Positions 59,006 to 64,000 of a stretch of 64,000 nucleotides of DNA are shown here, one piece after another. The notes under the pieces are model-generated. The model did not search any database and was not told the origin of the DNA. It saw only the letters and a program-made list of their open reading frames with translations. The translations under genes and the position numbers were made by a program. The first letter of the stretch is position 1. Each line of letters starts with the position of its first letter. Source of the DNA: Streptomyces sp. NBC_00433 (GTDB lineage: Bacteria > Actinomycetota > Actinomycetes > Streptomycetales > Streptomycetaceae); assembly GCA_036015235.1 (NCBI GenBank), contig CP107926.1, positions 6,323,501-6,387,500 on the forward strand, given 5' to 3'.

Positions 59006-60091
59006 TCAGGAACGTGCGGTCGCGGGCGGCGCCGTGGACCCCCGGACCATCAGCTCCGTCGTGATCGTGGCCACCCCGCCGGGTGGCGGGGCGATCCGCC
59101 CCATCACCAGCCGGCCGGCCCGAGCGCCCGCCTCCTGCAAGGGGATGCGGACCGTGGTGAGCGCCGGGGAGGCGTCCGCACTGAACGGCAGGTCGTCGAA
59201 GCCGGCCACCGACACGTCGCCAGGGATGCTCAGGCCGCGGTCGCGCAGCGCGGCGCACACGCCGAGGGCGACGGTGTCGTTGGCGGCCACGATCGCCGTC
59301 ACCCCCACGTCCCTGCGCAGCAGTTCGAGCGTCGCGTCGAAGCCGGCGCCGCGGTCGTAGCCGCCGTGCACGATCAACTGGTCCGCGTCCGCCCCCGCGT
59401 CGGTGCCCGGACCCATGCCGTGTCCGGCGAGCGCCGCCCGGTGGCCGGCCAACCGGTGCCCGGTGGTGCTGCGTTCCTGGGGACCGGTCACGTAGCCGAT
59501 CCTGCGGTGGCCGAGCGAGAGCAGATGCTCCGTCAGCCGTCGGGCGCCGCCGTGGTTGTCGAAGGCCAGCGTGGTCAGCGGGCCGCTGTCGCCCGGCAGG
59601 GTCAGCGCCGGCCGGCCGCACAGCACGATCCGGGTGCCGGAGGCGGCCAGCCGGGCGAGCCGGGCGAGGACGGCCGCGCTGTGCGCGGGGCTGTCGACGG
59701 CGCCGCCGGTCAGCACCACTCCGGCGGCCCGCTGGCGCTCCAGCAGGGTGAGGTAGGTGAGTTCGGCCTCGGGCGACCCGCCGGTGTTGCAGACCACGGT
59801 GAGCTTTCCGCCGGGTTCGGCCGCGCCCACGCCGACCTCGGCCTGCAGCGCGCTCGCGATGAGGCCGAAGAAGGGGTCGGCGACGTCGTTCACCAGCACC
59901 CCGACCAGGTCCGAGGTTGCCGCGGCGAGCGCCCGTGCCTGGCCGTTGACGACGTAGTCCAGCTCCGCCACCGCGCGCTGGACGCGCTCGCGGGTGCTGC
60001 CCGCCACCGGGTAGTTGCCGTTGAGCACCCGGGAGACCGTGGCGGACGACACCCCGGCGCGTGCCGCGACATCGGCCAGTGTCACTGCCAT
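59006..60091 (-). CDS. LacI-family regulator of the adjacent sugar pathway
   Basis: 361 residues from ATG 60091. The LacI helix-turn-helix (about 1-55) is VTLADVAARAGVSSATVSRVLNGNY (fragment RAGVSSATVSRVLNG), with the hinge helix GQARALAAATSD. The ligand domain (about 60-350) contains VGVLVNDVADPFFG, LVVCNTGGS-type text (TVVCNTGGSPE), DNHGGARRLTEHLLSLGHRRIGY (fragment LGHRRIGYVTG), TAIVAANDTVALG and AGFDDLPFSADASPALTTVRIP (fragment FDDLPFSADASP). It is divergent from the dehydrogenase gene, and two matching operators lie in between; it therefore should repress the downstream sugar pathway until a sugar binds. It is distinct from CebR in sequence and operator. Confidence 0.93.
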   Translation of the reverse strand: MAVTLADVAARAGVSSATVSRVLNGNYPVAGSTRERVQRAVAELDYVVNGQARALAAATSDLVGVLVNDVADPFFGLIASALQAEVGVGAAEPGGKLTVVCNTGGSPEAELTYLTLLERQRAAGVVLTGGAVDSPAHSAAVLARLARLAASGTRIVLCGRPALTLPGDSGPLTTLAFDNHGGARRLTEHLLSLGHRRIGYVTGPQERSTTGHRLAGHRAALAGHGMGPGTDAGADADQLIVHGGYDRGAGFDATLELLRRDVGVTAIVAANDTVALGVCAALRDRGLSIPGDVSVAGFDDLPFSADASPALTTVRIPLQEAGARAGRLVMGRIAPPPGGVATITTELMVRGSTAPPATARS

Positions 60092-60190
60092 CTCGCTGCG
60101 GTCCTCCTCCGTTATCCGCGGGTCCTGTGGATTCCGCGGTCATGCTCTCATCCCGGCCGTTCGGCGTCATCGCGAGCGTGCGCCCCACTG

Positions 60191-60205
60191 ACAGCAAGCG
60201 CTTTC
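60191..60205. promoter_or_regulatory. LacI operator, left copy
   Basis: ACAGCAAGCGCTTTC, with the palindromic core AAGCGCTT, is the exact reverse complement of the copy at 60264-60278. Located between the divergent LacI and dehydrogenase genes. Confidence 0.88.
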
Positions 60206-60263
60206 CTCCGCATCGGTCGACCCTTGCCCGAAGCAAGACCGGCGGGTTAGCGTGAAACCGAAA

Positions 60264-60278
60264 GAAAGCGCTTGCTGT
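60264..60278. promoter_or_regulatory. LacI operator, right copy
   Basis: GAAAGCGCTTGCTGT, exact inverted copy of 60191-60205 with core centres 70 bp apart, 86 bp before the dehydrogenase start. Two sites at this spacing could be bridged by one LacI tetramer or a pair of dimers. Confidence 0.88.
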
Positions 60279-60363
60279 ACGCCTTTCTGCGGCGCTCGCC
60301 ATCGGTCTGCCGCCACGGGCTCCGCATGCCGGGCCCGCCGAACCACCGAGAAGAGGACCCCAC

Positions 60364-61515
60364 GTGACACGAAGGACTGTGCGGATCGCCATGAACGGCG
60401 TCACCGGACGCATGGGATACCGGCAGCACTTGGTCCGCTCGATCCTCAGCCTGCAACAGCAGGGCGGGCTCGACCTGGGCGACGGCACCACGCTGTGGCC
60501 CGAACCGGTCCTGGTGGGCAGGCGGGAGCACGCGCTGAAGGCCATCGCCGAGCAGCACGGCATCGAGCACTGGTCGACCGACCTCGACGCGGTGCTCGCC
60601 GACCGGTCGGTCGACATCTACTTCGACGCCCAGGTCACCTCGGCCCGCGAGTCCGCGGTGCGCCAGGCGATCGCGGCGGGCAAGCACATCTACTGCGAGA
60701 AGCCCACCGCCACCTCGCTGGACGGCGCCCTGGAGCTCGCGCGGCTCGCCGTCGCCGCGGGCGTCAAGCACGGCGTGGTGCAGGACAAGCTCTTCCTGCC
60801 GGGCCTGCAGAAGCTCAAGCGGCTGGTCGACGGCGGCTTCTTCGGCCGCATCCTGTCCATCCGCGGCGAGTTCGGCTACTGGGTCTTCGAGGGCGACTGG
60901 CAGAGCGCGCAGCGGCCGTCGTGGAATTACCGGTCCGAGGACGGCGGCGGCATCGTCGCTGACATGTTCCCGCACTGGGATTACGTCCTGCATGAGACCT
61001 TCGGCCGGGTGCGTACGGTGCAGGCCCTGGCCACCACCCATGTGCCGCAGCGCTGGGACGAGCGCGGCAAGCCTTACGACGCCACCGCGGACGACGCCGC
61101 CTACGGCATCTTCGAGCTGGACGGGGGCGCGGTCGCACAGATCAACTCCTCCTGGACGGTCCGCGTCAACCGGGACGAGCTGGTCGAATTCCAGGTGGAC
61201 GGCACCCATGGCTCAGCGGTGGCCGGGCTGCGCAATTGCCGCGTCCAGCACCGGTCGGCCACGCCGAAGCCGGTGTGGAATCCGGATCTGCCCGCCACGG
61301 AGTCCTTCCGCGACCAGTGGCAGGAAGTCCCCGACAACACCGAGTTCGACAACGGCTTCAAGGCCCAGTGGGAGCTCTTCCTGCGCCATGTCGTCCTGGA
61401 CGAGCCCTGGCGCTGGGACCTGACCGCCGGCGCGCGCGGTGTCCAGCTCGCCGAACTCGGCCTGAGGTCCTCCGCCGAGGGCCGCCGCTTCGACGTCCCG
61501 GAGCTGTCGCTGTGA
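60364..61515 (+). CDS. Gfo/Idh/MocA-family oxidoreductase
   Basis: 383 residues from GTG 60364, with GAGGA about 6 bp upstream. The N-terminal NAD(P)-binding Rossmann domain (about 5-140) has IAMNGVTGRMGYRQHL as the dinucleotide loop (a variant of GxGxxG), SVDIYFDAQVTSARESAV and GKHIYCEKPTATSLDGAL with the conserved EKP catalytic Lys. The C-terminal beta-sheet domain (about 145-380) includes GGIVADMFPHWDYVLHETFG. Members oxidise sugar hydroxyls, often to 3-keto sugars, or inositols. First gene of a three-gene operon (stop overlaps the next start by GTGA) controlled by the divergent LacI. Substrate not predictable from sequence. Confidence 0.9.
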   Translation: MTRRTVRIAMNGVTGRMGYRQHLVRSILSLQQQGGLDLGDGTTLWPEPVLVGRREHALKAIAEQHGIEHWSTDLDAVLADRSVDIYFDAQVTSARESAVRQAIAAGKHIYCEKPTATSLDGALELARLAVAAGVKHGVVQDKLFLPGLQKLKRLVDGGFFGRILSIRGEFGYWVFEGDWQSAQRPSWNYRSEDGGGIVADMFPHWDYVLHETFGRVRTVQALATTHVPQRWDERGKPYDATADDAAYGIFELDGGAVAQINSSWTVRVNRDELVEFQVDGTHGSAVAGLRNCRVQHRSATPKPVWNPDLPATESFRDQWQEVPDNTEFDNGFKAQWELFLRHVVLDEPWRWDLTAGARGVQLAELGLRSSAEGRRFDVPELSL

Positions 61516-62666
61516 CCATCCGGCTGCCCGACGCGTCGGGCGTTCTCCGCGGCTATGCGCCGCGCTCGCGACCCGTGGACCTGGCGACGGATCTGCCGCT
61601 GCGCAGCCGCGTGGTGTATTCCGCCGCCCATGTGGTCGCCGACCCGCTGCGGACCGCCGCCGACGAACCGGCCGCTGTGGACTGGGACGCCACGCTGGCC
61701 TTCCGCCGCCACCTGTGGGCCCACGGACTCGGCGTCGCCGAGGCCATGGACACCGCCCAGCGCGGCATGGGCCTGGACTGGCCGGTGGCTGCCGAGCTGA
61801 TCCGCAGGTCGTCCGCGGAAGCGCGGTCCGCCGGCGGACGGATCGCCTGCGGGGTCGGCACCGACCAGCTGACCGGGCCCGCGGCCACCCTCGCCGAAGT
61901 GACCGCCGCTTACGAGGAGCAGCTCGCGGTGGTCGAGTCGGCCGGCTCCCAGGCCGTGCTGATGGCCTCACGGGCGCTTGCGGCGATCGCCAAGGGCCCC
62001 GAGGACTACCTCGACGTCTACGGGCACCTGCTGCGGCAGTCATCCGATCGGGTGATCCTGCACTGGCTCGGCCCGATGTTCGACTCCGCCCTCGCGGGGT
62101 ATTGGGGCAGCGACGATCTCGACGCGGCTACCGAGGCCTTCCTCGACGTGATCGCGGCCCACCCCGACAAGGTGGACGGCGTGAAGATCTCGCTGCTCGA
62201 CGCCCGGCGCGAGGTGGAGCTGCGGCGCCGCCTGCCCGAGGGGGTGCGCTGCTACACCGGCGACGACTTCAACTACCCCGAACTGATCGCCGGTGACGCG
62301 GAGGGCTTCAGCCACGCCCTGCTCGGCATCTTCGACCCGCTCGCACCGCTGGCCGCGGCGGCGGTCAGCACTCTGGACACCGGGGACACCGACGGCTTCC
62401 GGCAGCTCCTCGACCCGACGGTGGAGCTGTCCCGGCACCTTTTCTGCGCCCCGACGCGCTTCTACAAGACCGGTGTCGTGCTGCTCGCCTGGCTGGCCGG
62501 CCACCAGCGGCACTTCACCATGGTCGGCGGGCTCCAGTCGGCGCGCTCGCTGCCGCACCTGGCGCGGGCGTACGAACTGGCCGACCAGGTGGGGCTCTTC
62601 CCCGACCCCGGGCTCGCCGAGGCCCGGATGCGCGGGCTGCTGGCTCTGCACGGGGTGGACGCATGA
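61512..62666 (+). CDS. DUF993 (dihydrodipicolinate synthase-like) aldolase-type protein
   Basis: 384 residues from GTG 61512, overlapping both neighbours by 4 bp (GTGA, ATGA). A TIM-barrel protein of the DUF993 group: SRVVYSAAHVVADPL near the start, WDATLAFRRHLWAHGLGVAEAMDTAQRGMGLDW (fragment AMDTAQRGMGLDWP), QAVLMASRALA, VILHWLGPMFD, KVDGVKISLLDARREV with a Lys placed like the Schiff-base Lys of DHDPS, and CYTGDDFNYPEL. It probably performs a retro-aldol or dehydration on the keto-sugar made by the Gfo/Idh/MocA enzyme. The exact reaction is undescribed to my knowledge. Confidence 0.85.
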   Translation: MTIRLPDASGVLRGYAPRSRPVDLATDLPLRSRVVYSAAHVVADPLRTAADEPAAVDWDATLAFRRHLWAHGLGVAEAMDTAQRGMGLDWPVAAELIRRSSAEARSAGGRIACGVGTDQLTGPAATLAEVTAAYEEQLAVVESAGSQAVLMASRALAAIAKGPEDYLDVYGHLLRQSSDRVILHWLGPMFDSALAGYWGSDDLDAATEAFLDVIAAHPDKVDGVKISLLDARREVELRRRLPEGVRCYTGDDFNYPELIAGDAEGFSHALLGIFDPLAPLAAAAVSTLDTGDTDGFRQLLDPTVELSRHLFCAPTRFYKTGVVLLAWLAGHQRHFTMVGGLQSARSLPHLARAYELADQVGLFPDPGLAEARMRGLLALHGVDA

Positions 62667-63508
62667 CCGACACCGCGCCGCGGGACCTCACGCGGCTGAG
62701 CATCAACCAGGAGACCGTCAAGCAGTGGTCGCTGCCCGAACTGGCCGTGGGATGCGCCGCCGCCGGGATCGGCTCGGTCGGCCTGTGGCGGGCGCCCGTC
62801 CAGGAATACGGCGTGGACCGCACCGCCCGCCTGATGCGGGAGCACGGGCTCACCGTGACGTCGTTGTGCCGCGGCGGCTTCTTCACCGCGCGGGACCCGC
62901 GGGAGCGGGCCAGGGCGCTCGACGACAACCGCGCGGCGATCGACGAGGCGGCGGCCCTGCACACCGGCACCCTCGTCCTGGTGTCCGGCGGACTGCCGGA
63001 CGGCGACCGGGACATCGCCGCGGCCAGGGAGCGGGTCGCCGACGCGCTCGCGGTTCTGGCGCCCTATGCCGCCGAGCGGGGGGTGAGGCTGGCTCTGGAG
63101 CCGCTGCACCCGATGTACGCGTCCGACCGGTGCGTGATCTCCACCCTCGGCCAGGCGCTGGACATTGCCGAGCGTTTTCCCGCAGAGCAGGTCGGTGTCG
63201 TCGTGGACACCTACCACCTGTGGTGGGACGACCTGGCGCCCGCGCACACCGTCCGCGCGGGCGAGGGCGCCAGGATCGCCTGCTTCCAGCTGGCCGACTG
63301 GGTCACCCCGCTGCCCGAGGGCGTGCTGCTGGGCCGGGGCCAGCTCGGCGACGGCTGCGTCGACCTGCGCGGATGGCGCCGGCGGGTGGACGCGGCCGGC
63401 TACGACGGAGCCGTCGAGGTGGAGATTTTCAACCCCGCCCTGTGGGCGCGGGACGGCGCGGAGGTCCTCGCGGAGGTAGCCGAGCGGTACGTCCTGCACG
63501 TCAGCTGA
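62663..63508 (+). CDS. sugar phosphate isomerase/epimerase (AP endonuclease 2-like barrel)
   Basis: 281 residues from ATG 62663, overlapping the preceding stop (ATGA). Barrel motifs: LSINQETVKQWSLPELAVGC, IGSVGLWRAPVQEYG, TVTSLCRGGFFTA, LVLVSGGLPDGDRD, LALEPLHPMYASDRCVI with the metal-binding Glu/His, VVDTYHLWWDD, CFQLADW, and YDGAVEVEIFNPALW with the last Glu ligand. Third gene of the LacI-controlled operon; expected to isomerise or epimerise the keto-sugar intermediate in concert with the dehydrogenase and the DUF993 protein. Not closely similar to the isomerase at 57093, so the two probably serve different substrates. Confidence 0.88.
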   Translation: MTDTAPRDLTRLSINQETVKQWSLPELAVGCAAAGIGSVGLWRAPVQEYGVDRTARLMREHGLTVTSLCRGGFFTARDPRERARALDDNRAAIDEAAALHTGTLVLVSGGLPDGDRDIAAARERVADALAVLAPYAAERGVRLALEPLHPMYASDRCVISTLGQALDIAERFPAEQVGVVVDTYHLWWDDLAPAHTVRAGEGARIACFQLADWVTPLPEGVLLGRGQLGDGCVDLRGWRRRVDAAGYDGAVEVEIFNPALWARDGAEVLAEVAERYVLHVS

Positions 63509-63537
63509 AAAAATCTTGAGAAATTTGGGGGTCGTAG

Positions 63538-63568
63538 GACAACCATGACGGCAGGTGGCCTGTCGTAT
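63538..63568 (+). promoter_or_regulatory. ECF sigma-type promoter-like element
   Basis: GACAACC (63538-63544) and TCGTAT (63563-63568) are 18 bp apart, resembling ECF-sigma promoters (AACC -35, CGT -10). The interval holds a dyad ACGGCAGG-TGG-CCTGTCGT. It lies 30 bp after the isomerase stop, beyond an A-rich stretch, and 254 bp before the helicase; no sigma factor gene is present. Confidence 0.4.
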
Positions 63569-63576
63569 ATGGCATC

Positions 63577-63607
63577 ACGGCTCCCGGGAGGGGTTTCAGG
63601 GAGCCGT
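63577..63607 (+). terminator. hairpin in the intergenic region
   Basis: ACGGCTCCC (63577-63585) pairs with GGGAGCCGT (63599-63607) across a 13-nt loop, directly after the promoter-like element; it could act as an attenuator or a terminator for the isomerase operon. Confidence 0.55.
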
Positions 63608-63652
63608 AGGGGATACGCCCGAGGGGGGCTTCGGGGGTAGCAGGGGGAACGA

Positions 63653-63684
63653 GAGAGGGGCCCGGCGACTGCCGGGCCCCTCTC
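63653..63684 (+). terminator. strong hairpin terminator
   Basis: GAGAGGGGCCCGGC (63653-63666) pairs perfectly with GCCGGGCCCCTCTC (63671-63684) around a 4-nt GACT loop; it ends the sugar operon before the helicase gene. 63685-63821 holds the helicase promoter region, nothing else recognisable. Confidence 0.88.
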
Positions 63685-63821
63685 CCGCGTTCCCGCCCGC
63701 TCCCACCGGCCGCCGAGCGCTTCGCCTGCCGCGGCGACGGGAGTTGTCCACAGGCCCGGGACACGGTGTCCGTGGCGGCCGGTACCTTCGGACCAGATCG
63801 ACTCGGGGAGGGAGGCCGGGC

Positions 63822-64000
63822 ATGACGGACACGGGACTCGCGGTGCTCGAAGGCGTCCTGGAGCGGATCACCTACGCCAACGAGGACAGCGGATACACGG
63901 TCGCGCGGGTGGACACCGGGCGCGGTTCCGACGACCTGCTGACGGTCGTCGGGGCGCTGCTGGGCGCGCAGCCCGGCGAGTCCCTGCGGATGCACGGCCG
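63822..64000 (+). CDS. RecD2-like ATP-dependent helicase (3' end missing)
   Basis: The first 59 residues are in view, from ATG 63822 behind GGGAGGGAGG. The segment LEGVLERITYANEDSGYTVARVD and GALLGAQPGESLRMHG match the N-terminal OB-like domain of RecD2/YrrC-type SF1 5'-3' DNA helicases (in fragments: LERITYANEDSGYTV). The helicase motifs lie outside the window, so the call rests on this N-terminal pattern. RecD2 proteins act in replication-fork and recombination repair without RecBC. Confidence 0.8.
   Translation, partial: MTDTGLAVLEGVLERITYANEDSGYTVARVDTGRGSDDLLTVVGALLGAQPGESLRMHG

Overview
The window is a very GC-rich actinobacterial chromosome segment. Third-position GC preference, GTG/TTG starts, GTGA/ATGA stop-start overlaps, a TTA-containing adpA and a cebR-cebEFG-bglC cluster all point to Streptomyces or a close relative in Streptomycetaceae. 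From memory only (no search was run), the order adpA-orn-ceb-glmS-carboxylase/HMG-CoA lyase-agmatinase-GH3 resembles the core region around adpA in Streptomyces coelicolor, so most of the window looks like core chromosome with accessory insertions.

Layout. (1) 1-5.4 kb: end of a PD-(D/E)XK nuclease with a cysteine cluster, a 610-bp array of inverted GC-rich repeats, an unrecognised protein, and a UPF1/Dna2-type SF1 helicase overlapping it by 4 bp; then two small conserved-looking proteins. (2) 5.4-16 kb: tRNA-Lys, a DUF2156/lysyltransferase-like membrane protein, an S33 tripeptidyl aminopeptidase bracketed by a near-identical inverted repeat of about 350 bp, an HTH-TPR regulator with a divergent small protein, a spermidine-synthase-like protein, and an OmpR-type two-component system. 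(3) 16-30 kb: cellulose/cello-oligosaccharide utilisation. bglC, cebG, cebF, cebE and cebR take up and cleave cellobiose; secreted GH64-like, GH5 and GH48 enzymes attack the polymer. Six copies of a TGGGAGCGCTCCCA-like operator tie the block into one CebR regulon. (4) 30-37.6 kb: an endolysin-like amidase, tRNA-His, orn and adpA (with a TTA codon), a universal stress protein, glmS and a small partner gene. (5) 37.8-46.6 kb: a leucine/isovalerate-type acyl-CoA catabolic operon (dehydrogenase, HMG-CoA lyase, biotin carboxylase and carboxyltransferase subunits) divergent from a TetR regulator, a second acyl-CoA dehydrogenase and a thioesterase. (6) 46.6-58.9 kb: a cut-down histidine kinase, a phosphatase, agmatinase, a fused heterodimer-type ABC exporter, a GH3 N-acetylglucosaminidase, a lipoprotein, a LysR regulator, a sugar isomerase and a MarR-GNAT fusion. 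(7) 59-64 kb: a LacI-controlled sugar pathway (Gfo/Idh/MocA dehydrogenase, DUF993 aldolase-like protein, xylose-isomerase-like protein), then the start of a RecD2-like helicase.

The most unusual structures are the inverted-repeat-bracketed peptidase (8.08-10.32 kb), the split nuclease/helicase locus with its repeat array (0-4.2 kb), and a CebR site placed in front of an unrecognised 86-residue protein (22.6 kb). No phage, plasmid, transposase, CRISPR or secondary-metabolite core genes were seen.
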